Assembly (NCBI GenBank): GCA_903895695.1
Contig: CAITUY010000223.1
Span: forward strand, 21,091-85,090
Direction: 5' to 3'
Source of the DNA: an uncultured bacterium
GTDB lineage: Bacteria > Verrucomicrobiota > Kiritimatiellia > CAIKKV01 > CAITUY01
Length of the DNA stretch: 64,000 nt
Within the stretch, counting starts at the first letter, position 1. Every line of letters starts with the position of its first letter. Below, in pieces: positions 15,256-23,943 of this stretch. Both the position numbers and the translations under genes were made by a program. A model generated the notes under the pieces. That model was not told where the DNA came from. It did not search any database and worked only from the letters and a program-made list of their open reading frames with translations.

Positions 15256-17237
15256 GGCCGACCGGCCTTCACGGCAAGAAACGGGAGCAGTCGCGAAGCC
15301 GCCGCGGCGCGCACAAACACCGGAATGCTCGCGAGCGGCGCGCTCACGGTGCACCGTTGCCCGCCGTCATGCGTGGCGCCGGTGGCGACCTCAACCCAGC
15401 GGGAACCTGCCGGCAGGTAGACCTCACGCCGCACGGACCCCTGCTCCAGGATCGGTGCCACCAGCAGGTCGGGGCCGAACATGAACTCGTCGTCCACGGC
15501 CCAGGCCGCGCCGTCGTCGGCGAAGTCCACAAATAGAGGACGCATCGGCGGCAGGCCGCGCTCATGCGCCACCCGCATCTGCTCCATGATGTACGGACGC
15601 AGCCGCTCGCGCAGTTCGAGCAGGTCCTTGATGACGCCGTAGGCCTCGTCGCCGAAACTCCACACCTCGTTCGGTCCGCCGGACTTGGCGCCGCCGGGCG
15701 ACCGCACGCCATGCAGGCGGAACAACGGGCAAAAAACCCCGTACTGGAACCAGCGCACGATCAGTTCGCGAAACACGGGGTCGTTGACGTCGCCGCCGTA
15801 GAAGCCCCCGATATCCGTGGTCCACCACGGAATGCCGCTCATGGCCACGTTCAATCCGGCTCGCACCTGCAGGCGCAGGCTTTCGAAGGTTGAGGCGATG
15901 TCGCCGGACCAGAGCGCGGTCCCCCAGCGCTGGCTCCCGGCCCAGGCGGACCGCGAAAGCATGATGATGTCCTTCTCGCCTTCGCGCGCCAGTCCTTCGG
16001 AAATCCCCTGCTGGTGGCAATAGGGATAGATGCTGCCGACCGCCTGGCCGTTGCCCAAGTGGTAACGCAGATTGTCGTGATCCTTGTGCGTATACTCCGG
16101 TTCGCAGGCATCCAGCCAGAACACGCGGATGCCGTGGCGGTAGTAGTTCTCCCGCAGTTTGCGCCACAAATGCTCGCGCGCCCCGGGATGCGTCGCATCG
16201 TAGTATTGGATGTAAGCGCGGCCGGCGGCATAGGTATCGGTAAAACAGTGCTCGGCCGGCAGTCCGCGCTCCGTGCGCGTGATGAAGCCCTGCTCGCACA
16301 GCGTCCCATAGTCCGGATGATCCGGATTTACAGTGGGCCACACCGAGACCATCAGTTCCACGCCCTGTTCGCGGAGTTCTCCGACCATGGCGGCCGGGTC
16401 GGGCCAGCAAGCCGGATCGAAGCCCCAGTCCCCCATCATGGCCCAGTGGAAATAGTCGACCACGATGACGGACAGCGGCAGTCCGCGCCGCTTGTATTCG
16501 CGCGCCACGCCCAGCAACTCCTCCTGGGTCTGGTAGCGCAGCTTGCATTGCCAGAAGCCGGAGGCGAATTCCGGGAGCATGGGGGCGTGGCCGGTCACCG
16601 CCGCGTAGTTCGCCAGGATTCCCGCCGGCGCCGGCCCGACCGTCACCCAGTAGTCGATCTGCGGCGCCGCGTCCGCCACCCAGCGGGTGCGGTTCGCGCC
16701 AAGTTCGACACGCCCGACGGCCGGCAGGTTCCACAGCAGGCCGTAGCCGCGATTGGAAACCAGGAAAGGAATCGCCACCTGCGTATTGCGCTGGTCGAGT
16801 TCGATGACGCAGCCCTTCTGGTCCAGCAGGCCGTCGGTGTGTTGTCCCAGCCCGAAAAGGCGCTCGCCGGCGTAGGCCCGGAAGCGCTGCTCGAGGCGGT
16901 ACAACCCGCCGCCCGGCAGGGAGTGGAAATCACGGACGTACGCGTGTGGATCCTCTTCCAGAAGGACGGCGCCCGTGTCGGTGCGGTGGAATCGGGTCCA
17001 GCCGCTATTGGCTACCTTGACCGTGAGATTGCCGTGAACGAGGACCGACTCCGCCTCGGTCACCGTGAGGCGCGACCCGGCGCCGCGGGCCGGCAGCAAG
17101 GCGCCGGGAAACGCGACGAAACCGGGTTCGCGCGTGCAGCGGACCCGCACGCTGTCAGCGCCCCAGGGCTCGATGCGCAGCGTTTCGTGGCCGCGTTGCC
17201 AGACCAGGGCATCTCCATCCGTAGTAAATCGCGTCAT
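15252..17237 (-). CDS. GH31 alpha-glycosidase (alpha-xylosidase/alpha-glucosidase type)
   Basis: 661 residues with the full GH31 architecture: N-terminal beta-sandwich (1-205, including YAGERLFGLGQHTDGLLDQK), catalytic TIM barrel (about 215-560) and a C-terminal sheet (DLLVAPILEQG, REVYLPAGSRWVE). The nucleophile Asp376 lies in VFWLDACEPE, where W-x-D-x-x-E is the family signature, and the acid/base Asp446 lies in ALWSGDIASTF. GMSGIPWW-type AMSGIPWWTTDIGGF is also present. GH31 retaining enzymes remove alpha-xylosyl, alpha-glucosyl or alpha-galactosyl residues; xylosidase versus glucosidase cannot be decided here. Only 3 bases separate its start from the GH94 stop, and its end overlaps the next gene. 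Cytoplasmic. Confidence 0.92.
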   Translation of the reverse strand: MTRFTTDGDALVWQRGHETLRIEPWGADSVRVRCTREPGFVAFPGALLPARGAGSRLTVTEAESVLVHGNLTVKVANSGWTRFHRTDTGAVLLEEDPHAYVRDFHSLPGGGLYRLEQRFRAYAGERLFGLGQHTDGLLDQKGCVIELDQRNTQVAIPFLVSNRGYGLLWNLPAVGRVELGANRTRWVADAAPQIDYWVTVGPAPAGILANYAAVTGHAPMLPEFASGFWQCKLRYQTQEELLGVAREYKRRGLPLSVIVVDYFHWAMMGDWGFDPACWPDPAAMVGELREQGVELMVSVWPTVNPDHPDYGTLCEQGFITRTERGLPAEHCFTDTYAAGRAYIQYYDATHPGAREHLWRKLRENYYRHGIRVFWLDACEPEYTHKDHDNLRYHLGNGQAVGSIYPYCHQQGISEGLAREGEKDIIMLSRSAWAGSQRWGTALWSGDIASTFESLRLQVRAGLNVAMSGIPWWTTDIGGFYGGDVNDPVFRELIVRWFQYGVFCPLFRLHGVRSPGGAKSGGPNEVWSFGDEAYGVIKDLLELRERLRPYIMEQMRVAHERGLPPMRPLFVDFADDGAAWAVDDEFMFGPDLLVAPILEQGSVRREVYLPAGSRWVEVATGATHDGGQRCTVSAPLASIPVFVRAAAASRLLPFLAVKAGRP

Positions 17238-17240
17238 TCT

Positions 17241-19532
17241 TCAGTTCCCCTTGACCACCGCGTCGCCCTTGAGCGGCCGCCCGTCCACGAGGACGGTCGG
17301 TCCCAGGTCGATCGCGTAGGATCGGCCGCGGAAGCGCCGCGTCACCCGGACCTTGCGCCAGTGGGACGGCAGGCAGGGGGTCACGCGGAGTCCTTCGACG
17401 GTCGGCCGGATTCCCAGCATGTACTGCGTGGCCGCGATGTACATCCATGTGGCCGTCCCGGTAAGCCAACTGATCCCGCCCCGCCCGAAATCATTCTTCT
17501 GCGCCGGGCCGATGACGGTCGAGTTGAACACGTAAGGCTCCCGCCCCCAGTGTTCCTGCCCGACTTCCTCGGCGGCGACGGACGGCAGCATCTTGCGATA
17601 GTACTCGTAGGCGCGGTCGCCGCGTCCGAGCAGGCATTCGGCCATAATGGCCCAGGTGTTCGCGTGGCAGAAGATCGATCCGTTCTCCCCCGTGCCGGGC
17701 GCGTTGCCGATGAGCGGGTCCTGGGGGGTTGGAATACCCGTGTAAGGGGGCGCACAGATGCACAGGCCCCGCGCCGTGTTTAGGCGTTCGTAGACTGCAT
17801 CCATGGCCTGGCGGCCGCGGCCGTCATGGTCACCGATGCCGCTGATCACGGCCCACACCTGCGGTTCGAGGTAGATCTGCCCTTCCGCCCGCTGCCGGGT
17901 GCCGAGCTTCATCCCGTTCGAGAGCAGCAGGCGCCGGTACCACGCCCCGTCCCAGACCGCGTCGGAGTTGCAGACGGTGCGGTAGTGCGCCGCCATCTCC
18001 TCGCACCAGGCGGCGTCGGCCTCGCGCCCCAGCCGCCGGGCGAAGTCCCGGAACAGGCCGGCCGCGTAGACCATCTGCATACCGAGCATCACGCTCTCGG
18101 CGTGCTCGTCGCGGAACACGGCCAGACCGTCGTTCCAGTCGGCATGGAACAGCGTGGGCAGGCCGGTCGGCCCGCGGCGGGTGTCGATATGGCGCAGGCC
18201 CACGAGGATATGCTCGTAGACGCTGGCCTCGCCGCCGTCGCGGTACGGCAGCCGCTCCTCGAAGAACGACAGGTCGCCGGTCTCGTTCACGAGGTTGGCC
18301 ACGCTCATGATGGGCCACACCGCGTTGTCGCAGCGAACCGGTTCCAGATTGACCCTCAGTTTCCGTTCAAAGGGATAGAACGAAAAATTGCCGCTACCGT
18401 CGCGCGCCTGCGAGGACAGCACGAGCCGGATGCGCCCCGCGGCGAACTCCGGATTGAACGTCGCCCCGGCCAGGGCGTCCTGCATCGTATCCCGGAAGCG
18501 CAGGCCGTCCACGCCGACGTGGTCGGTGGAGAGATCGCGCGTGCGTTCGAGGGTCACCTGGCAGTTCAACGGGCTCCACACGTTCACGCAGCGGTCAAAG
18601 TGGGCGTCGCCGGTCGCCACTTGGAATACATCAGTTTTGCCCCGCCAATAGGTCTGCAGCGCCGCAAACGCCGTGTCTACGTCGATGCGCGCCTTCAGGC
18701 GCGCGGCCGCCTCCCAGTCGTCCGCCACGCCGAGTAGGAACGCGAACCGTTCACTCCGGCCGGGCGCCAGTTTCAGCTTCACACCCAGTGATCCGCAGCC
18801 GTGGCCGCCGCCGGGCAGTTGCGAGCCAGTCAGGTCCATGGCCGGGCGTTCCAATGATCCGCCGCGCCCGCAGAACGTGTCGCGCGAGCAGTCGAAGCCG
18901 TCCACCGGGCGCGTGCACGCAAAGAAGATGGCCGGCGTGAACGGGGCCTCAAACACGTGATAGTTGTACTGGATCCAGTTTTCGCCCGGATGGAATTCGA
19001 ACCCGATGTGGTTCTTGAGGTAGCACCAGTACAGTTCACGCATGAACTCAAGGATGCTGAACTCCACGTAGCTCGCGAGCGTCAGCGTCTTCGCGGCGGA
19101 CCCGCGGTTCTCGACGGTGACGTCCCACAGCATCACGTCGTCGCCGGGCGGGATGAAGTAACGCACCCCGACGCGCACGCCGTCGCGTTCACCCGCGAAC
19201 TGCGAGTAGCCCAACCCGTGCCGGCACTCGTAGGCGTCGAGCCGTTGGCACGTCGGCGCAAAATGAGGATTCCAGACGGTGCCCTTATCCTCGTCCCGGA
19301 CATAGACGTAGAACCCGGGGCGGTCGCCGGGTGCGGGCAGGGAGTGGTACCGGGTCAGCCGGCGCTGCTGCGGCTCGATGTGCCACGCAAGCCCCCCGGC
19401 CTGCTGGCTGATGAAGGCCGCCAGCCGCGTGTTGCCCAGGTAGTTGATCCAGGGCACCGGCGTCAGCGGGTCGGTGATCACGAATTCGCTGCGCGCATCG
19501 TCGAAGTGGCCGTAATCTGTCTTCTGCTTCAC
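17241..19532 (-). CDS. GH94 glycoside phosphorylase (cellobiose/chitobiose phosphorylase type)
   Basis: 763 residues from GTG 19532; AAGGAG (19541-19546) is 8 bases upstream and the family-typical start YGHFDDARSEFVITDPLTP follows, so the longer frame is rejected. Landmarks: PWINYLGNTRLAAFISQQAG, the lid/phosphate region, DTMQDALAGATFNPE, and LFHADWNDGL where the DWND motif (465-468) carries the general acid Asp; then ENGSIFCHANTWAI near 650. GH94 enzymes cleave beta-glycosidic disaccharides or oligosaccharides with inorganic phosphate, giving alpha-sugar-1-phosphate and saving ATP. It acts in the cytoplasm, which fits an operon that finishes imported oligosaccharides. Specificity (cellobiose, cellodextrin, chitobiose or other) is not decidable from motifs. 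Confidence 0.92.
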   Translation of the reverse strand: MKQKTDYGHFDDARSEFVITDPLTPVPWINYLGNTRLAAFISQQAGGLAWHIEPQQRRLTRYHSLPAPGDRPGFYVYVRDEDKGTVWNPHFAPTCQRLDAYECRHGLGYSQFAGERDGVRVGVRYFIPPGDDVMLWDVTVENRGSAAKTLTLASYVEFSILEFMRELYWCYLKNHIGFEFHPGENWIQYNYHVFEAPFTPAIFFACTRPVDGFDCSRDTFCGRGGSLERPAMDLTGSQLPGGGHGCGSLGVKLKLAPGRSERFAFLLGVADDWEAAARLKARIDVDTAFAALQTYWRGKTDVFQVATGDAHFDRCVNVWSPLNCQVTLERTRDLSTDHVGVDGLRFRDTMQDALAGATFNPEFAAGRIRLVLSSQARDGSGNFSFYPFERKLRVNLEPVRCDNAVWPIMSVANLVNETGDLSFFEERLPYRDGGEASVYEHILVGLRHIDTRRGPTGLPTLFHADWNDGLAVFRDEHAESVMLGMQMVYAAGLFRDFARRLGREADAAWCEEMAAHYRTVCNSDAVWDGAWYRRLLLSNGMKLGTRQRAEGQIYLEPQVWAVISGIGDHDGRGRQAMDAVYERLNTARGLCICAPPYTGIPTPQDPLIGNAPGTGENGSIFCHANTWAIMAECLLGRGDRAYEYYRKMLPSVAAEEVGQEHWGREPYVFNSTVIGPAQKNDFGRGGISWLTGTATWMYIAATQYMLGIRPTVEGLRVTPCLPSHWRKVRVTRRFRGRSYAIDLGPTVLVDGRPLKGDAVVKGN

Positions 19533-19554
19533 CGGGTGTACTCCTTCTTCAGAT

Positions 19555-19606
19555 GTGGCACGGGCACCTTGCCCGTAGCCGGCTACGGGCAAGACGCCCG
19601 TGCCAC
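19555..19606. repeat. 52-bp near-perfect palindrome in the intercistronic gap
   Basis: Left arm GTGGCACGGGCACC plus TTGCCCGTAGCC (19555-19580) pairs with 19581-19606 with only two mismatches out of 26 pairs. Half of the same unit recurs at 62079-62104. It lies between the SGNH stop and the GH94 ribosome site, so it could form a strong mRNA hairpin within the operon transcript, tuning or partly terminating it. Confidence 0.75.
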
Positions 19607-19621
19607 GTTGAGCTCCAAACG

Positions 19622-20275
19622 CTATGCCTCCTGGACCGTAACCGCCGCCAACCACTGCCGGGCGATGAGGCCGAAGCCCGCCGCGGTCGGATGAACGCCA
19701 TCGTAGATCCAGTAATCGGCCGGCGCCTTCCGGCAGGCGTCGTCGAACGGTTTCTGCAGCGGGACAAAGGCCGCGTCGAACTCGCGGGCGATCTGGCGGA
19801 CCGTCTCCTGGCGGGGCTTCAGGTTCTCGCGCCAGGCCGGGGTCACCCTGTCGCCGACGACCAGGGCGAACGGCTCGCAGAGCACGAACCGCACGGCCGG
19901 CAACTCGCGGCGCGTCCACTCCAGCAACTTCCGGTAGTCCCGGGCATAGTCGGCCGGCGTGGCGCCGGGTTGGCCGCCCGTGTCATGCGCAGTATCGTTG
20001 ATGCCGATCAACAGGCTCAGCACCGTCGGCCGCACGTCGATGCAATCGGCCTGCCAGCGCGCCAGCAGGTCCGCGATCCGATGCCCGCTGATACCGCGGT
20101 TGACGAATTGGAGGCGGTCGCCCGGGCGCGTGGCTAACAGGTGGGCGGAAACCAGCAGGGCATAGCCGGCCCCCAGTTGATACGCGTTGTTGATCTCGTT
20201 GGGCATGCGAAACGCATTGGTGACCGAGTCGCCCTGGAACAGAACCGTGTCGTTTGGATGCAGCCGATCGCTCAT
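19622..20275 (-). CDS. SGNH/GDSL-type esterase, first gene of the nine-gene operon
   Basis: 217 residues from ATG 20275, preceded by GGGAGGGTGG; the 18 residues upstream are dropped. Catalytic blocks are all present: VLFQGDSVTN with Ser17 (block I), NRGISGH with Gly62 (block II), LLIGINDTAHD with Asn93 (block III), and YDGVHPTAAG with Asp192/His195 (block V). Such enzymes are usually carbohydrate esterases removing acetyl or other acyl groups from glycans; no signal peptide, so it would deacylate imported oligosaccharides before the glycosidases act. It starts the operon running to the AGE epimerase, with the GH94 gene 90 bases after it across a large palindrome. Confidence 0.88.
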   Translation of the reverse strand: MSDRLHPNDTVLFQGDSVTNAFRMPNEINNAYQLGAGYALLVSAHLLATRPGDRLQFVNRGISGHRIADLLARWQADCIDVRPTVLSLLIGINDTAHDTGGQPGATPADYARDYRKLLEWTRRELPAVRFVLCEPFALVVGDRVTPAWRENLKPRQETVRQIAREFDAAFVPLQKPFDDACRKAPADYWIYDGVHPTAAGFGLIARQWLAAVTVQEA

Positions 20276-20409
20276 TACCACCCTCCCGTGAAAAGGGCGT
20301 ATCATTGCGTTACGTGTGCCGCTTGGCAATCAAGAAGGGGATGCGCCCCTTCCGCCTTGCTTCTCCCACCCCATCCCGGCACCATGCCCCCATTTCAGGA
20401 GGCCAACTA
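20276..20409. promoter_or_regulatory. Divergent promoter region between the SGNH operon and the GH36 gene
   Basis: 134 bases between two divergent starts must hold both promoters. A loose inverted pattern ATTGCG...GGCAAT (about 20305-20331) lies in the middle. Ribosome sites GGGAGGG for the SGNH gene and AGGAGG (20397-20402) for GH36 flank the region. No well-matched promoter hexamers stand out, so control by a dedicated regulator is plausible but not shown. Confidence 0.4.
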
Positions 20410-22542
20410 ATGAATGAGACGCCGAAGACCTCGTCTACCGCCCCGAGCACTGCCGCCACGGTTCAGCCCGGGGAAATGGATCGAATACGGGACTGGTGCA
20501 ACCGGATCGTGACCGGCGCGGCACCGACCACGCCCGCAGGCCGCTTCGCACCGGATGCGCCGTTCAGTTTCCGTTGCGGCGCGCGCTCCAGCCGCGATTG
20601 GCTGCGGCTCGAAGATGCCGCCCATGTCACCTCGCCCTGGAAGGACGGCACTCGCACGCACACGCTCTCCTGGCCTGACGCCGCGAGCGGGCTCCGGTGC
20701 GAGCTTGAACTCGCCGAATTCGCCGACTTTCCGGCCCTTGAGTGGGTCATCCGCCTGTCCAACGAAGCCGCGACAGAAACGGCGGCGGTAAGCGACTTCA
20801 AGGCTCTCGACATCGTCTGGCCGGCGGTCGACAAGACCGTCATGCCGGAACTGGAACGCGCCTTCGGGGCTGATGGCCGCGAGGACGATTTCCAACTGGT
20901 GCGCGACGAACTGCGCCAGTCCATGTGGGGCAACTCACGCACCATCCGCATGGACGGCGCCGTCAATGCCGCCTTCCGCAAGGCGAGGAACGGGTCGTGC
21001 CTGCAGGTCGATGGCCGTCCCTCGGCCACCTGGCTGCCGTTCTTCAACCTGCGCACCGGCGGCGACGGGCTCATGCTCGGGCTGGGCTGGTCCGGCGAAT
21101 GGTTCGCGGAGTTTGCGCATGGCGGCGACGGCACCACGCGGGTCGCCGCCGGCATGGAGCATCTCGACCTCCGGCTGCGCCCGGGCGAAAGCATCCGGTC
21201 GCCGCGGGTTCTGGTCTTGTTCTGGAACGGCGGCACGCGGCACGCGCACAACCTGCTGCGGCAGTTCCTGCTGGCCTGGCACTGTCCCAAGGATGCCCGC
21301 GGGGCCGCGCTCACCACGCCGATTTGCTGCGGGTCCTGGGGCGGCATGGTGACGTCGGGGCACCTCCAAATAATCGCGAGCATCGCTCAGCACCGGCTGC
21401 CCTATGACTACTATTGGGTGGACGCCGGCTGGTACGGCACCGCCACGGAACCGTGTCCCGACGTGTTCAAGGGCAAGTGGTGGATCGTCGGCGACTGGCG
21501 CGTCAACCGGAACTATCACCCGGACGGGCTCAAGCCCATCAGCGACGCGGCGCATCGGGCCGGCATGAAGTTCCTGCTCTGGTTTGAGCCGGAACGCGCC
21601 AAGCACGGCACACCCGTCACCCTCGAACATCCCGAGTGGTTCCTGCGCAGAGACGCCGCACCGCCTCGGGAAGGCGACGATCTCCTGCTGAACCTGGGGG
21701 ATCCCGCCGCATGGCAGTATATCGTGGACACAGTGTCGGCCCTGATTGCGGAGAATGGTATTGACGGGTATCGCGAAGACTTCAACTTCGATCCCTCGCC
21801 TTACTGGCGCCAGGCTGATGAGGAAGGCCGGAAGGGCCTCACCGAGATACGGTTTGTCGAGGGCGTCTACGCCTTCTGGGATGAACTACGGCGCCGCCAT
21901 CCCGGGCTACTCATCGACAACTGCGCCAGCGGGGGCCGGCGACTGGAATTGGAAACCCTCAATCGTAGCCTGGCCTTGTGGCGCACCGACTACAACTGCT
22001 TCCCGTTCATGAACCCGGATGCGTCGCAGGTGCACACGGCCGGCCTGGCCCAATGGATCCCGGCCAATTCCACCAGTCCCTGCGCCGTCCCCGGTGACAC
22101 CTACCAGGCGCGCTCGGCTTTCTCGGCCGGCTTTGTGTTTAGCATTGGCGAATTCGGCCTGCGGGACTTGACCTCCCCCGACTATCCGTGGGACTGGCAC
22201 CGGCGCATGCTGGACGAAGCCGCCCGGCTGCGGCCCTATTTCTACGGCGATGTCTATCCCCTGACGCCGTGCGCCATCTCGCCCGAGGCCTGGAGCGTGC
22301 TGCAACTGAGTCTACCCGCGACCGGGACGGGGGCGATCCTGGCGTTCCGCCGCCCGGAGAGTCCAGTGAGCGCGGCCACCTTCCAGTTGCAGGGATTGTG
22401 TCCGGAGCGCGACTACGCGTTTACGGATGCCGACACCAACACGACTTGCCGCCTGCCCGGCCGCCAGTTGCTGGAGAGCGGCCTGCCACTCAGCATCGAC
22501 ACGCCTCGGGCCAGCCGCCTGCTGTTCTACCACGCGTGTTGA
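20410..22542 (+). CDS. GH36 alpha-galactosidase
   Basis: 710 residues from ATG 20410 with AGGAGG 7 bases upstream. Architecture matches GH36: an N-terminal beta-sandwich (to about residue 290), a TIM barrel with GSWGGM and YWVDAGWYG, FLLWFEPERA, the nucleophile Asp457 in GYREDFNFDP, LIDNCASGGRRLELE, and the acid/base Asp527 in LWRTDYNCF; then a C-terminal sheet. The family removes alpha-1,6-galactosyl and related residues from raffinose-type sugars or galactomannan side chains. It diverges from the SGNH/GH94 operon and its 3' end is one base from the stop of the convergent GH32-like gene, so it is probably monocistronic but co-located for function. No signal peptide, hence cytoplasmic. Confidence 0.92.
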   Translation: MNETPKTSSTAPSTAATVQPGEMDRIRDWCNRIVTGAAPTTPAGRFAPDAPFSFRCGARSSRDWLRLEDAAHVTSPWKDGTRTHTLSWPDAASGLRCELELAEFADFPALEWVIRLSNEAATETAAVSDFKALDIVWPAVDKTVMPELERAFGADGREDDFQLVRDELRQSMWGNSRTIRMDGAVNAAFRKARNGSCLQVDGRPSATWLPFFNLRTGGDGLMLGLGWSGEWFAEFAHGGDGTTRVAAGMEHLDLRLRPGESIRSPRVLVLFWNGGTRHAHNLLRQFLLAWHCPKDARGAALTTPICCGSWGGMVTSGHLQIIASIAQHRLPYDYYWVDAGWYGTATEPCPDVFKGKWWIVGDWRVNRNYHPDGLKPISDAAHRAGMKFLLWFEPERAKHGTPVTLEHPEWFLRRDAAPPREGDDLLLNLGDPAAWQYIVDTVSALIAENGIDGYREDFNFDPSPYWRQADEEGRKGLTEIRFVEGVYAFWDELRRRHPGLLIDNCASGGRRLELETLNRSLALWRTDYNCFPFMNPDASQVHTAGLAQWIPANSTSPCAVPGDTYQARSAFSAGFVFSIGEFGLRDLTSPDYPWDWHRRMLDEAARLRPYFYGDVYPLTPCAISPEAWSVLQLSLPATGTGAILAFRRPESPVSAATFQLQGLCPERDYAFTDADTNTTCRLPGRQLLESGLPLSIDTPRASRLLFYHAC

Positions 22543-22543
22543 A

Positions 22544-23929
22544 CTACACCAGCGACCGCCACTGCAGGTTCCGGATGGCGCCGACGCCATCCCGGAACTC
22601 GAACCCCGTGAGGCCCTCACGCCGGGTGTAGAGCCGTGCGGTGAGCGAAACGCGGTCGCCCAGGAAGACTTCCACGATACTGCCCGCGAGAAACACGCGC
22701 ACCTTGAGAAGTTTGCCCGCCGGGATCGTCATTGAGCGACTCACCATCACCCGATCGATGTCCCAGATGGAGATTGGGCGCAGCGACGCCTGCCCGGTCC
22801 GCGGGTGCAGGGCCAATTGGTAGCCGTGCAGCAGATCGGGCGTTGCCCGCAGGATGAGATGAAAGTCGCTGTCCTTCTGCGGCAGCGCCAAATCGAACTC
22901 CAGGTAGACGTCGGACGGCAGGGCGGGCAACAGGAGCAGGCCGCCGGCCGGCGACGTGCTTTCGACGCCGGCCCGGCTCCCGGTGGAGAGCGTCCATTGG
23001 CCCGTCACCGGCGTGGCGGTCGCGAACGGGTCGCCCAGGTCGGGCAAGGCCCGGACGGCCGCAAGCACCTCGTTGGCCGGCCGCTCCGCTACCCCACCCC
23101 GCACGCTGAAACTCAGTTGCCGCGGGATCGCCAAAGGACCGGCATACTCGAAATCCCCCGCTTCGCTCTCGCCCTGCTGGCGCCCCACAAACGGGAACGA
23201 AATCCAGCGCGTCCCGTCGAAGCCCGGACGCGAGCCCGCGGCCGCCAACATCGTGCCCAGGTTGCGCGTGGCGTGCCTGCGGTAGGGGCCGGCAGGGCTA
23301 TCACACGCGCGGAAGCGGGTGTTGCGCTGCAGATATAGAAGCCACCAGCACCCCGCGGCCTCGAGCAATTGCGGACAGTCGCAGTGCGGTCCGATCCGCG
23401 GCGACCAGAGCGGCGGCTGCATTTCCCAGTTCAGCAGGTCCTTGGACTTGGCCAGCCCCACGCACCCGGCACGCTGACCGGGCGTCTCCATGGTGCGGGT
23501 TCCAAAGAGCATCCACCACAACTTGTCCGGCTCGTAGTAGAACACGAATGGATCGCGGAAGTTGGCCCGTTCATAGAGTTTGTCATCGCCCTGCACAACG
23601 GGATTGCCTTGATGTTTCGACCAGTGATCGAGATCGTCACTGGTAGCCAGACAGACGTTCTGGTTGCCGGTGTAGAACAGGTAGAACCGGCCAGCCTGTT
23701 CGACCACGCAACCGGTGGCGTTGTTGTGGCAATCGGGTTCCCCCGCCCTGCCCGGCTCGACCACGTTCGGCCGCGCCTCCCAGTGCAACAGATCGCGGCT
23801 GACGTGATGCGCGATCAACGGCGGCTGCATGTGAAACAGATGGCACACGCCGTCGCGGAAGAACGGAAACGTGTCCCCGGAGAATCGGCCGGAGGGCAAC
23901 GCGAAAAGTTGGAATGCTGAAGAGGCGAT
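22544..23929 (-). CDS. GH32-like beta-propeller protein, start codon uncertain
   Basis: Minus-strand frame of about 461 residues with the GH32 five-blade propeller plus C-terminal beta-sandwich (VEVFLGDRVSLTARLY, EGLTGFEF). It opens with SGDTFPFFRDGVCHLFH, where the usual W-x-N-D-P-N-G nucleophile region is G-D-T. The transition-state stabiliser motif is intact as FRDPFVF (residues 125-127), but the E-C acid/base motif reads D-C-P (184-186), an unusual substitution. No ATG lies in the plausible start zone; I use the ATC at 23929 behind GGGAGGG only because spacing is right, and a TTG at 23899 or a TTG inside the preceding gene is also possible. GH32 enzymes hydrolyse fructans and sucrose-like substrates; with the altered motifs the substrate may differ. 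Cytoplasmic. Confidence 0.7.
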   Translation of the reverse strand: MASSAFQLFALPSGRFSGDTFPFFRDGVCHLFHMQPPLIAHHVSRDLLHWEARPNVVEPGRAGEPDCHNNATGCVVEQAGRFYLFYTGNQNVCLATSDDLDHWSKHQGNPVVQGDDKLYERANFRDPFVFYYEPDKLWWMLFGTRTMETPGQRAGCVGLAKSKDLLNWEMQPPLWSPRIGPHCDCPQLLEAAGCWWLLYLQRNTRFRACDSPAGPYRRHATRNLGTMLAAAGSRPGFDGTRWISFPFVGRQQGESEAGDFEYAGPLAIPRQLSFSVRGGVAERPANEVLAAVRALPDLGDPFATATPVTGQWTLSTGSRAGVESTSPAGGLLLLPALPSDVYLEFDLALPQKDSDFHLILRATPDLLHGYQLALHPRTGQASLRPISIWDIDRVMVSRSMTIPAGKLLKVRVFLAGSIVEVFLGDRVSLTARLYTRREGLTGFEFRDGVGAIRNLQWRSLV

Positions 23930-23943
23930 ACCCGGACCCTCCC

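Noticed and set aside
15256..15354. Longer start for the GH141-like gene (MHRERAAREH...)
   Set aside because: These 33 residues lie wholly inside the GH31 gene, while GTG 15255 overlaps the GH31 stop by four bases and begins with the family-typical sequence.
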